Positions 34,235 to 41,943 of a stretch of 64,000 bases of DNA are shown piece by piece (position 1 is the first letter of the stretch; each line of letters begins with the position of its first letter). Origin of the DNA: J095 sp964517605 (GTDB taxonomy: Bacteria > Chloroflexota > Anaerolineae > 4572-78 > J111); the NCBI GenBank assembly GCA_964517605.1, contig CAZFCE010000002.1, forward strand, positions 124,001-188,000. Reading direction: 5' to 3'. The position numbers and the translations under genes are program-made. The notes below the pieces were generated by a model. That model was given only the letters and a program-made list of their open reading frames with translations. It searched no databases and had not been told where the DNA came from.

Positions 34235-35634
34235 GTAATTCGGTGGAACTGGCCGTCATCGGAGCCGGCCCGGCCGGGCTGGAAGCGGCGCTGACTGCCG
34301 CCGAAGTTGGCGTAACCGTAGCCGTAATTGATGCCTACCCCCGGCCCGGCGGCCAGTATTGGCGGCAGCTTCCCGCCGAATTTACCGGCGAGGCCGGCGC
34401 TTTGCCGCACCAAACGGCATCGGCGTTGCTGCCACGGTTGGCCGCCGCCAAAGTGCGCGTGTTTGCCAACACGCTGGCGTGGGGCGCGTTCTCACGCCAA
34501 CCGGGCTGGCAACTGGCGCTGCACGGCCCCGCCGCGCCCGCTCAACTGGCCGCGCAAACGCTGGTTTTGGCCGCCGGAGCGTATGACCGGCCGGTGGCCA
34601 TTCCCGGCTGGACGCTGCCGGGCGTGCTGACCGCCGGCGCGGCCCAAACGCTGCTTAAAAATCAGCGGGTGCTGCCAGGCCGCCGGGTTTTGCTTTCGGG
34701 CAGCGGGCCGCTGCAACTGGCCGTGGCCGCTCAACTGGTTGAAGCCGGCGCGGAGGTGACGGCGGTATTAGAAGGAGCCGCCGGGTTGGTGCGGCGCGGG
34801 CTGCGCCACCTGCCGGCGTTGTGGGGCCAAAATGACCGGCTGCGTGAAGGCTGGCAATACTGGCGCGCGCTGCGCCGGGCCGGGGTGCCGGTGCGGTCGG
34901 GCTGGTCGGTGGTGGAAATTCGGGGCCAAACCGAAGTTGAAGCCGCCGTTATAGCCCGGTTGGATGCCGATTGGCGGCCCATTCCCGGCAGCGAGCAGGT
35001 TATCGCTGTGGATACGGTGCTGCTGGGCTACGGCTTTACTCCGGCCACGCAGCTAAGCCGGTTGCTGGGTTGCGCCCACGATTTTACCCCGGAACGCGGC
35101 GGGCTAACGCCCCGGCGGGACGAATGGTTGCAAACTACCTGCCCCGGCGTTTTTGCGGCAGGCGATGGCGCCGGGATTGGCGGGGCCAATCTGGCTCGTC
35201 TGGAAGGGCGGGTGGCCGGAATTGCGGCGGCGCGGCAGGTGGGCCGGCTGTCCAATGCCGAAGCCGCTGCCGCCATTGCCCCAATCCAGCCGGCGCTGGC
35301 CCGCGAGCGGCGTTTTGCGGCCATGCTGGGCCGGTTGTTCACGCCCGGCCCCGGTCTGGATCATCTGGCCACGGACGAAACCATCATTTGCCGGTGCGAA
35401 GAAGTGCCGCTTAAAGATATTCGCGCTGCCGTGGCCGGCGGAGCGCAAACCGTCAACGACATCAAAGGGCTAACCCGCTGCGGCATGGGCAACTGCCAGG
35501 GGCGCATCTGCGGCGAGTTGGCGGCGCGGGCCATTGCCCGCGAGTTGGACAGCCCGGTTAGCGCGGCGGGCATGTTCAGCGTGCGCCCTCCCATCGAGCC
35601 GCTGCCGCTGGCGGTACTGGCCGACGCGGAATAA
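34231..35634 (+). CDS. FAD/NAD(P) oxidoreductase with BFD-like 2Fe-2S domain (HcnB-like alpha subunit)
   Basis: A 467-residue alpha-type subunit. The N-terminal FAD motif is AVIGAGPAGLEAALTAAEVG and 'PGGQYWRQLP' follows. A second nucleotide motif is 'LLSGSGPLQLAVAAQLVEAG'. 'VFAAGDGAGIGGANLA' is the conserved FAD-contact segment. The C-terminal BFD-like domain ligates a 2Fe-2S cluster through 'IICRCEEVPL' and 'RCGMGNCQGRICG'. HcnABC, OoxAB and proline dehydrogenase complexes have the same design. The GTG start overlaps the previous stop codon (GTGA). This completes a four-gene module (DAO-DAO-Fd-alpha), all overlapping or nearly so. Confidence 0.92.
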   Translation: MSNSVELAVIGAGPAGLEAALTAAEVGVTVAVIDAYPRPGGQYWRQLPAEFTGEAGALPHQTASALLPRLAAAKVRVFANTLAWGAFSRQPGWQLALHGPAAPAQLAAQTLVLAAGAYDRPVAIPGWTLPGVLTAGAAQTLLKNQRVLPGRRVLLSGSGPLQLAVAAQLVEAGAEVTAVLEGAAGLVRRGLRHLPALWGQNDRLREGWQYWRALRRAGVPVRSGWSVVEIRGQTEVEAAVIARLDADWRPIPGSEQVIAVDTVLLGYGFTPATQLSRLLGCAHDFTPERGGLTPRRDEWLQTTCPGVFAAGDGAGIGGANLARLEGRVAGIAAARQVGRLSNAEAAAAIAPIQPALARERRFAAMLGRLFTPGPGLDHLATDETIICRCEEVPLKDIRAAVAGGAQTVNDIKGLTRCGMGNCQGRICGELAARAIARELDSPVSAAGMFSVRPPIEPLPLAVLADAE

Positions 35635-35648
35635 AAAAATGATAAAAG

Positions 35649-35681
35649 AAGTGACCGGCACTTTCAAAGTGCCGGTCACTT
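35649..35681. repeat. Palindrome, copy 2 of the E3-linked repeat
   Basis: The same 15-nt arm as at 1059-1073 (AGTGACCGGCACTTT) is followed by a single C and its complement. It lies between the amine dehydrogenase module and the E1 alpha gene and can act as a hairpin in the transcript. Confidence 0.85.
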
Positions 35682-35704
35682 GAGAAATTTTGAGGAGAAT
35701 ATTT

Positions 35705-36721
35705 ATGGCGGTAACGCACCAACCACCGAGCCAACTGGCTAATTACACTAAAAAGCAACTACTGGACTTTTTCAGGCAAATGCTGACCATTCGCCAGTTT
35801 GAGCTGCGCGCCATCAACGAGCGGCGCAACGGGCTGATTCCCGGCTTTATCCATTCGTGTGTGGGGCAAGAGGCCACTGCCGTGGGCGCGTGCGCCGCGC
35901 TCAACGCCGATGACGTCATCACCAGCACCCACCGCGGCCACGGCCACCTGCTGGCCAAAGGCGGCAAACCCAATTTGATGATGGCCGAACTGGCGGCGCG
36001 CAGCACCGGTTACTGCGGCGGCAAAGGCGGCAGCCTGCACATGACCGATTTTAACCTGGGCATTTTGGGTGCTAACGGCATTGTGGCCGGCGGCATTCCG
36101 ATGGCATCCGGGGCGGCGCTGGCCTTTAAAATGCGCGGCGAAACGCGGGTGGCGCTGGCCTTTTTTGGCGATGGCGCGGTTAACGAAGGCGCGTTCCACG
36201 AGGCGGCCAATCTGGCCGGGTTGTGGCAACTGCCCGTTATCTTTTTCTGTGAAAACAACCTGTACGGCGAAGGCACGCCGCAACACAAACAGGCTCCGGT
36301 GGCGGATTTGTCCATTCGGGCGGCGGGTTACGGGTTCCCCGGCGTGATTGTGGATGGCAACGACGTGCTGGCCGTGTTTGAAGCCACGCAAGCGGCGGTT
36401 GAACGGGCCAGAGCCGGCGCGGGACCAACCTTCATCGAAGGTAAAACTTACCGGCACCGCGGCCACTACGAAGGCGACCCGATGGTGTACCGCGATAAGG
36501 CGGAAATGGACGCCTGGCGGCAGCGCGATCCGATTACCGCGTTCCGGCAGCGCTTGCTGGAGGCCGCAATTGCCCCCGAAGCGGAACTGGCGGCCATCGA
36601 AGTGGAAGTGACGGCCACGCTCGATGCGGCGGTTGAGTTTGCCGCCGGCAGCCCGCAGCCGCAGCCGGAATCGGCGCTGGACGGCGTGTATTACGATACC
36701 CACGGTGGGCGAGTCTTTTAA
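35705..36721 (+). CDS. acoA: TPP-dependent 2-oxoacid/acetoin dehydrogenase E1 alpha subunit
   Basis: A 338-residue E1 alpha subunit. The thiamine diphosphate motif starts at 'FFGDGAVNEGAFHEAANLA' and ends in 'FFCENNLYGEGTP' (GDG...NN). The family signature 'HRGHGHLLAKGG' and 'GGKGGSLHM' are seen, and the E1 phosphorylation-loop-like 'TYRHRGHYEGDP'. With its partner it decarboxylates a 2-oxoacid or cleaves acetoin and hands the acyl group to E2. The ATG at 35705 is preferred because GAGGAG lies 8 nt before it; the open frame begins inside that ribosome-binding site. Acetoin-type or pyruvate-type cannot be separated by eye, and the gene symbol is a best guess. Confidence 0.88.
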   Translation: MAVTHQPPSQLANYTKKQLLDFFRQMLTIRQFELRAINERRNGLIPGFIHSCVGQEATAVGACAALNADDVITSTHRGHGHLLAKGGKPNLMMAELAARSTGYCGGKGGSLHMTDFNLGILGANGIVAGGIPMASGAALAFKMRGETRVALAFFGDGAVNEGAFHEAANLAGLWQLPVIFFCENNLYGEGTPQHKQAPVADLSIRAAGYGFPGVIVDGNDVLAVFEATQAAVERARAGAGPTFIEGKTYRHRGHYEGDPMVYRDKAEMDAWRQRDPITAFRQRLLEAAIAPEAELAAIEVEVTATLDAAVEFAAGSPQPQPESALDGVYYDTHGGRVF

Positions 36722-36722
36722 C

Positions 36723-36808
36723 CACGGAGACACAGAGGACACAGAGTTTTTAAAAGAAATTGTCAGAAGAGTTTTATGATTTTTCTCCGTGCCTTCCGTG
36801 TCTCTGTG
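36723..36808. repeat. Imperfect inverted repeat between E1 subunit genes
   Basis: The arms at 36723-36746 (CACGGAGACACAGAGGACAC then AGAG) and 36785-36808 pair with about five exceptions, all transitions, so an RNA stem with G-U pairs is possible. It fills the gap between E1 alpha and E1 beta. Confidence 0.65.
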
Positions 36809-36840
36809 TTTCGATCTTTCTTTTAGTGAGGCAAATGCAA

Positions 36841-37824
36841 ATGCGTGAAATTACATTCAGTGAAGCATTACGCGAGGCGATGGCCGAAGAAATGGGCCGC
36901 GATTCCTCGGTGTTTTTAATGGGCGAAGATGTGGGCGTGTTTGGCGGCGTGTTTGGCGTGAGCGCCGGCCTGCTCGATGAATTTGGCCCGGAGCGGGTGC
37001 GCGACACCCCCATTTCTGAGCAGGTGATTGTGGGGGCCGGTTTGGGCGCGGCGCTGGTGGGCATGCGTCCCATTGTTGAAATTATGTTTGCCGATTTTGT
37101 GACCGTGGCGATGGATCAGGTGGTTAACCAGGCGGCCAAAGCCCGCTACATGAGCGGCGGCAAGGCGCAAGTGCCGTTGACCATGCGCATTGTTAACGGC
37201 GCGCCGGGCAGCGCGGCGGCGCAGCACTCGCAAAGCCCCGAAGGCTGGTTTATGAACGTGCCGGGGCTAAAAATTGCCATCCCGGCTACGCCCTACGATG
37301 CCAAAGGGCTGCTCAAAACCGCCATTCGCGGCGCGGACCCGGTGCTGTTTTTTGAGCACAAAATGCTGTACGCCGTTAAAGGCGACGTGCCCGCCGATGA
37401 TTACGCCATCCCCTTTGGCCAGGCCGCCATGCGGCGTAAAGGCGACGCGGCAACCATCATCTCCATTGGCGGGGTGCTGCCCAAAGTGATGGAGGCCGCC
37501 GCGCAACTGGCCAATCAGGGCATCGAAGTGGAAGTGATAGACCCGCGCACGCTGGTGCCGCTGGACACCGAGGCGCTGGTTGAATCGGTTAAAAAGACGC
37601 ACCGGGCCATTATTGTGCACGAAGCGCACCGGCGGGCCGGCCCCGGCGCGGAAATCGCCGCAATTTTGGCCGAAGAAGCCATTGGCTATTTGGATGCGCC
37701 GGTTTTGCGCGTGGCTACCAAAAACGTGCCGTTTCCGTACCACCCGGATTTGGAAAACTTTATTTTGCCCGGCGTGGCCGATATTACCCAGGCGGTGCTG
37801 AATACGGTACAATACCGGTTGTGA
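36841..37824 (+). CDS. acoB: TPP-dependent 2-oxoacid/acetoin dehydrogenase E1 beta subunit
   Basis: A 327-residue E1 beta subunit starting MREITFSEALREAM, the usual start of the family. 'FLMGEDVGVFGGVF' and 'DTPISEQVIVGAGLGAAL' hold the conserved Glu that activates the cofactor. 'VEIMFADFVTVAMDQ' and 'GAPGSAAAQHSQSPEGWF' are typical, and the C-terminal domain has 'EVIDPRTLVPLDTEAL'. Two ATG codons lie two codons apart; 36841 is preferred because GAGG is 9 nt before it and only 3 nt before the other. The open frame extends upstream through the repeat, where it is not protein-like. No E2 or E3 gene follows directly. Confidence 0.93.
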   Translation: MREITFSEALREAMAEEMGRDSSVFLMGEDVGVFGGVFGVSAGLLDEFGPERVRDTPISEQVIVGAGLGAALVGMRPIVEIMFADFVTVAMDQVVNQAAKARYMSGGKAQVPLTMRIVNGAPGSAAAQHSQSPEGWFMNVPGLKIAIPATPYDAKGLLKTAIRGADPVLFFEHKMLYAVKGDVPADDYAIPFGQAAMRRKGDAATIISIGGVLPKVMEAAAQLANQGIEVEVIDPRTLVPLDTEALVESVKKTHRAIIVHEAHRRAGPGAEIAAILAEEAIGYLDAPVLRVATKNVPFPYHPDLENFILPGVADITQAVLNTVQYRL

Positions 37825-37848
37825 CAAATATCTTACCCAATCAGGTAG

Positions 37849-37877
37849 TTGTGAATTATTTCTTAATATGCTAAGAT
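37849..37877 (+). promoter_or_regulatory. Sigma70-like promoter of the XRE-cupin regulator gene
   Basis: TTGTGA (37849-37854), 17-nt spacer, TAAGAT (37872-37877) preceded by TGC. The architecture is the same as at 15958-15986. The leader to the ATG at 37945 is about 60 nt. Confidence 0.55.
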
Positions 37878-37917
37878 AAAGTATAGCCTTACTGTATAAA
37901 GTTTATCTGTACTATAC
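37874..37917. promoter_or_regulatory. Possible operator, nested inverted repeats
   Basis: AGATAAA (37874-37880) pairs with TTTATCT (37902-37908) and GTATAG (37881-37886) with CTATAC (37912-37917). They overlap the -10 and the start region of the regulator promoter, which would fit autoregulation. The arms are short, so this is tentative. Confidence 0.3.
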
Positions 37918-37944
37918 ACTATTATTACTTCATAGAGGCGGCTA

Positions 37945-38481
37945 ATGCAGATTGGAGAACGGGTTCGTTCACAGCGCAATAAACGAGGGTTGAGTTTGCG
38001 TCAGCTTGGCGAAAAAACCGGGTTGACTGCCGGTTTTTTGAGCCAACTGGAAAACGACCAGATTTCGCCCTCGCTGAACTCGCTTCAGAGCATTGCCACC
38101 GCCCTTGAAGTGCCAATGTTTTACTTTCTGGAAACCGCACCCACCAGCGCCGTGGTTCGCCATAACGAACGGCGCAAGCTCTACTTTCCCGATTCTCATA
38201 TTGGTTACGATTTACTTTCGCCGGAATTAAACCGGCAAATGTTAGCGTTGTTAGTCCGAATAGATGCCGGCAGCCGGCGGATAGCCATGCCGCTGGCTCG
38301 TTCAACCGAGCAGTGGATGTTTGTGTTGCAGGGACAAATGGAAATTTTGGTTGGCAAAGACACTCATTTGCTGCAAACCGGCGACAGCATCTATTTTGAT
38401 GGGGATCAACTGCGTGAATTTGGCGCAGCCGGTAACGAAGAATTGGTTATTGTATGTTGTGTGGTTCCTCCGGCCCTGTAG
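37945..38481 (+). CDS. XRE-family regulator with cupin domain
   Basis: A 178-residue transcription regulator. Residues 1-60 form the helix-turn-helix: 'MQIGERVRSQRNKRGLSLRQLGEKTGLTAG' region then 'LSQLENDQISPSLNSLQSIATAL'. The C-terminal half is a small cupin ('GSRRIAMPLARSTEQWMFVLQGQMEILVG' region, then 'LQTGDSIYFDGDQLREF') likely to bind a small ligand. Relatives of this design (PuuR, SinR-cupin type) regulate amine, amino acid or sulfur catabolism. It stands between the E1 genes and the BMP ABC importer, with its own promoter, and is the only transcription factor in the plus-strand block, so it is the prime candidate regulator for it. Confidence 0.92.
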   Translation: MQIGERVRSQRNKRGLSLRQLGEKTGLTAGFLSQLENDQISPSLNSLQSIATALEVPMFYFLETAPTSAVVRHNERRKLYFPDSHIGYDLLSPELNRQMLALLVRIDAGSRRIAMPLARSTEQWMFVLQGQMEILVGKDTHLLQTGDSIYFDGDQLREFGAAGNEELVIVCCVVPPAL

Positions 38482-38496
38482 TTTAACCGGGCCGGA
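38469..38496 (+). terminator. GC hairpin at the end of the regulator gene
   Basis: TCCGGCCC (38469-38476) pairs perfectly with GGGCCGGA (38489-38496), spanning the stop codon. No T run follows, so it may be an attenuator or mRNA-stabilising hairpin rather than a full terminator. Confidence 0.4.
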
Positions 38497-38605
38497 GTTG
38501 GGGCCATTAACGCGGAAGGAGGTGGTGTGTAACTAAAAGTCATCCTTCATCCTTGCCTATTGTTAAAAATATTGGTTTTTACAGTTATTTGCATGGAGGA
38601 GATTT

Positions 38606-39763
38606 ATGTATTCCAAGAGTAGTAAATATTTGCTGATGTTGCTCTTTTCTTTAATGGTGATGGCGCTGGTAGCCTGCGGCGGCGCGGCAACTCCCGCCCC
38701 GGCTAAACAAGAGGCTGCCGCCCCGGCTAAACAGGAAGCCGCTGCTCCCGCCAAAGAAGAAGCCACCGCCGCTCCCGCCAAGGAAGAAGCTGCTGCCCCG
38801 GCTAAAGAAGAAGCCGCCGCTCCCGCCGAAGGCGCGTTTAAAGGGCTGAAAATTGCCATGCTCACCAGTGGCCCCATCAATGATGACGGCTGGAACCAAA
38901 CCGCTTACGAAGGTTTGAAAGCGCTGGAAAAAGATGGCGCAGAAATTGCCAACACCGAAAACGTGGCCCAGGCCGACCAACTCGACCTGATCCGCTCTTA
39001 CGCTGACCAGGGCTTTAACATTATCATTGGCCACGGCTTTGAATACGGCGATGCCCTGACCGCCGCCGCCAAAGAATACCCCAAAATTTCCTTTATCCAG
39101 ATTGGCGGGATTGCCGATAACGGCAAAAACATTCTCTCCTACCTGTTCCGCTCCGGCGAAGGCGGTTACGCCGCCGGTATTCTGGCCGGTTTAATGATTC
39201 CCGAAGGTAAACTTGGCGGGGTTGGCGCGGTTGAAATTCCCTCCATTGCCGCCGATTTTAACGCCTTTACCATTGCGGCCCAAACCGTTAACCCCAAAGT
39301 AACCGATGTGCCCAAAGCCTACACCGGCTCCTGGGTTGATATTCCCAAAGCTAAAGAAGCCGCCATTGCCCAAATTGACAGCGGTATTAAGCTGATTATG
39401 GCCAACGGCGATAACGCCAACGTGGGCGCGATTGAAGCCGCCAAAGAAAACGGCAAAACCTTTGTGGTGGGCTGGACCCGCAACCAATCGCACCTGGGCG
39501 GCGACCTGGTACTTACTTCCAACGAGCAACGGGTTGACAACATTCTGGTTAATGCCGTTAACCAAATCAAAACCGGTACGGTTAAATGGGGTAACTACGT
39601 AGTTGGGTTTGCCGAAGGCGCTCAAAAATTCTCAACTTACAGCAAAGTAGTCCCCCCCGAAGTAGGGCAAGAAGTTGATAACGTCATCAAAGCCCTCAGC
39701 GAAGGCAAAATTGTGCTGGATGACAAGGGCAACGTTGTAAAAGACGAATACCACAAAAAATAA
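38606..39763 (+). CDS. BMP-family ABC transporter substrate-binding lipoprotein
   Basis: A 385-residue basic membrane protein (BmpA/PnrA/YufN) family lipoprotein. The signal peptide ends in lipobox ALVAC (Cys24). A linker of about 45 residues consists of near-repeats of APAK(E/Q)EAAA, encoded by an imperfect DNA repeat at about 38690-38835. The binding domain starts 'LKIAMLTSGPINDDGWNQTAYEG', matching the PnrA purine-nucleoside binding proteins, with 'ADQGFNIIIGHGFEYGDA' and 'SGEGGYAAGILAGLM' as further signatures. Members of the family bind nucleosides, purines or related ligands. GGAGGAG lies 7 nt before the ATG. It is followed by two permease genes and an ATPase gene. Confidence 0.95.
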   Translation: MYSKSSKYLLMLLFSLMVMALVACGGAATPAPAKQEAAAPAKQEAAAPAKEEATAAPAKEEAAAPAKEEAAAPAEGAFKGLKIAMLTSGPINDDGWNQTAYEGLKALEKDGAEIANTENVAQADQLDLIRSYADQGFNIIIGHGFEYGDALTAAAKEYPKISFIQIGGIADNGKNILSYLFRSGEGGYAAGILAGLMIPEGKLGGVGAVEIPSIAADFNAFTIAAQTVNPKVTDVPKAYTGSWVDIPKAKEAAIAQIDSGIKLIMANGDNANVGAIEAAKENGKTFVVGWTRNQSHLGGDLVLTSNEQRVDNILVNAVNQIKTGTVKWGNYVVGFAEGAQKFSTYSKVVPPEVGQEVDNVIKALSEGKIVLDDKGNVVKDEYHKK

Positions 39764-39781
39764 GTAGTTGGTAATACAGTA

Positions 39782-39816
39782 CCGGCGGCAGGGTGGCGCG
39801 GCTACTCTGCCGCCGG
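39782..39816 (+). promoter_or_regulatory. Hairpin between binding protein and permease genes
   Basis: CCGGCGGCAG (39782-39791) pairs perfectly with CTGCCGCCGG (39807-39816). In binding-protein operons such a hairpin often stabilises or partly ends the transcript so that the binding protein is made in excess; there is no T run. Confidence 0.5.
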
Positions 39817-39839
39817 GCTTGCCCCAGGAGGTGTTTTTT

Positions 39840-40931
39840 ATGACAGCCGCCACTTTACCACCCGCCGATATTCGGGAACAAGCCTTGCATCGCGCCGCCC
39901 GGCAAGAACGAATTTTAAATATTCTGTTGCCTATTGTGGCGGTTTTGGCCTCGTTTTTAATTGGTAGTCTTTTTTTGCTCGCCCTCAACGTTAACCCCAT
40001 CGAGGCTTATACCGCCCTGATCAAAGGCGCGTTTGGCAATCAACGGTTGGCCACAACCACCATCATCAAATCCATACCGTTGGTTTTTACCGGCCTGGCG
40101 GTGACTGTGGCTTACCGGGGCGGTGTGTTTAACATTGGAGCCGAAGGCCAGCTTTATTTGGGGGCACTGTTTGCGGTGTGGGCCGGCACCACGCTATCGC
40201 TGCCGTATCCCTGGCATATGATTGTGTCGCTGCTGTTGGGTGTGGCCGGGGGAATGATTTGGGGATTCATTCCCGGTTACTTAAAAGCCACCCGCGACAT
40301 GAACGAAATTATTGTTACCATTTTAATGAACTACATTGCTATTTTTGCCATCAGTTATTTTGTGCATGGCCCGCTCAAGGAAGAAGGCTGGAACACCCAA
40401 ACCAGAGCCGTAGCCGAAACGGCGCAAATCCCCATTATTTGGGAAGGTACTCGCCTGCACGGCGGCTTTTACCTGGCGCTGGTAATGGTGGCGGTGGTGT
40501 ATATTTTACTGTTTCATACCACGCTGGGTTACCGCATTCGCATGGTGGGCACCAATAAAGATGGCGCGCGCTACGCCGGTATAAAAACCACCAGCGTTAT
40601 GGCCCTGGCCATGGCGCTCAGTGGCGGGTTGGCCGGGCTGGCCGGCACGGTGGAGTTACTGGGAGTGCAATACCGCCTGATTGACAACTTTTCTGCCGGC
40701 TGGGGGTTTGATGCCGTGGCCGTGGCGCTGGTGGGTCGCCTCAACCCGATTGGCGTGTTGATTGCCGCCCTGTTTTTTGGCGCGTTGCGCAACGGAGCCA
40801 ACTCCATGCAAACGGCGGTTAGGGTTGATGTGGTGGTTGTGTACATTATTCAGGGGTTGGCCATTATCTTTTTGATTGCCGGCTCCAGCAGCAAAGTTCG
40901 GCGCTGGCTGGACAAATGGTGGACGGTTTAA
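39840..40931 (+). CDS. BMP-type (nucleoside) ABC importer permease 1
   Basis: A 363-residue inner-membrane permease of the BPD_transp_2 family (BmpC/YufP type). It has 8-10 hydrophobic segments, beginning with 'ILNILLPIVAVLASFLIGSLFLLALNV'-like sequence at about residues 27-52. Family motifs are 'NIGAEGQLYLGALFAVW' near 98-114, 'MNEIIVTILMNYIAIFAISYF', and 'GINPIGVL'-like 'GRLNPIGVLIAALFFGAL' near the C-terminus. The ATG at 39840 is chosen, with AGGAGG 9 nt before it, rather than the upstream open frame, which runs through the hairpin. Confidence 0.93.
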   Translation: MTAATLPPADIREQALHRAARQERILNILLPIVAVLASFLIGSLFLLALNVNPIEAYTALIKGAFGNQRLATTTIIKSIPLVFTGLAVTVAYRGGVFNIGAEGQLYLGALFAVWAGTTLSLPYPWHMIVSLLLGVAGGMIWGFIPGYLKATRDMNEIIVTILMNYIAIFAISYFVHGPLKEEGWNTQTRAVAETAQIPIIWEGTRLHGGFYLALVMVAVVYILLFHTTLGYRIRMVGTNKDGARYAGIKTTSVMALAMALSGGLAGLAGTVELLGVQYRLIDNFSAGWGFDAVAVALVGRLNPIGVLIAALFFGALRNGANSMQTAVRVDVVVVYIIQGLAIIFLIAGSSSKVRRWLDKWWTV

Positions 40932-40982
40932 CCCATCAGTCGCGTTTGATATTTCAAAAGGCAGCCGTAAAAGGACAGACCT

Positions 40983-41939
40983 ATGGATTTGGATGCATTT
41001 GGGGGCTTTATTTACGCCACTATTCGATTATCAACACCGTTATTACTGGCCGCTATTGGTGGCCTATTTTGCGAACGGGCCGGAGTAATTAACATTTCAC
41101 TGGAAGGCAAAATGCTGCTGGGCGCGCTGGTGGCTTTTATTGTGGCCTTTTTTACCGGTAATCCCTGGCTGGGGCTGATTGCCGCCATGATTGCCGGCGC
41201 TATCATCGGCCTGGCATTTGCCTACGTTACCATCACGTTGGGAGCTGACCAGATTGTCACCGCGGTGGCCATCAACTTGATGATGGTGGGCATCACCGGT
41301 GTGATTTTCAGGCTGCTCAAGGCCGCCAACACCGGCAGTCTGAGCGCCCCATCGTTTCAAAACTGGAAAATCCCCCTTTTAGGCGATATTCCTTTTGTGG
41401 GGCCGGTCTTTTTTGATCACCTGCCGCTGGTTTATTTGGCCTTTTTACTGGTGCCGGCGGCCCACTTTGTGCTTTACCGCACCACCTGGGGGCTGGCTGT
41501 GCGCGCCGTGGGCGAACACCCCCGCGCCGCCGACACGCTGGGTGTAAAGGTGCAACTGGTGCGCTACCTCACCGCAATCTGGGCCGGCAGCATGGCCGCC
41601 GCCGGGGGCGCTATCCTTTCGATTGGCCACAACACCACCTTTATTGAAAACATGACCGCCGGCCGGGGCTTTATCGCTTTTTCGGCCATTGTGCTGGGCA
41701 AATGGACGGCCATCGGCACTATGCTGGCCTCGCTGCTGTTTGGCTCCGCCGATGCGCTGCAACTGCGCATTCAAGCCGGTATTTTAGAGCCGATATACAC
41801 CATGATTGGTATCAAAGACATCCCCTACCAGTTCCCGGTGATGCTGCCTTACGTGGTTACGCTGCTGGCGCTGTTCTTCATCGGCAAAATGAACTGGCCC
41901 GCCGCCGCCGGCTCGTCCTACAACCGCGAAGAGGGCTAA
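40983..41939 (+). CDS. BMP-type (nucleoside) ABC importer permease 2
   Basis: A 318-residue permease of the same family (YufQ type). Features are 'YATIRLSTPLLLAAIGGLFCER', 'GVINISLEGKMLLGALVAF' (the counterpart of the NIGAEGQ motif), 'GADQIVTAVAINLMMVGITG', 'AVGEHPRAADTLGV' and 'GRGFIAFSAIVLGKW'. It should pair with permease 1 to form the membrane channel. An AAAGGA ribosome-binding site precedes the ATG by 8 nt. The ATPase gene starts 4 nt after the stop codon. Confidence 0.93.
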   Translation: MDLDAFGGFIYATIRLSTPLLLAAIGGLFCERAGVINISLEGKMLLGALVAFIVAFFTGNPWLGLIAAMIAGAIIGLAFAYVTITLGADQIVTAVAINLMMVGITGVIFRLLKAANTGSLSAPSFQNWKIPLLGDIPFVGPVFFDHLPLVYLAFLLVPAAHFVLYRTTWGLAVRAVGEHPRAADTLGVKVQLVRYLTAIWAGSMAAAGGAILSIGHNTTFIENMTAGRGFIAFSAIVLGKWTAIGTMLASLLFGSADALQLRIQAGILEPIYTMIGIKDIPYQFPVMLPYVVTLLALFFIGKMNWPAAAGSSYNREEG

Positions 41940-41943
41940 TCCT

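Noticed and set aside
35759..36742. Minus-strand frame of 327 codons opposite the E1 alpha gene
   Set aside because: It is a shadow of a conserved TPP enzyme gene.
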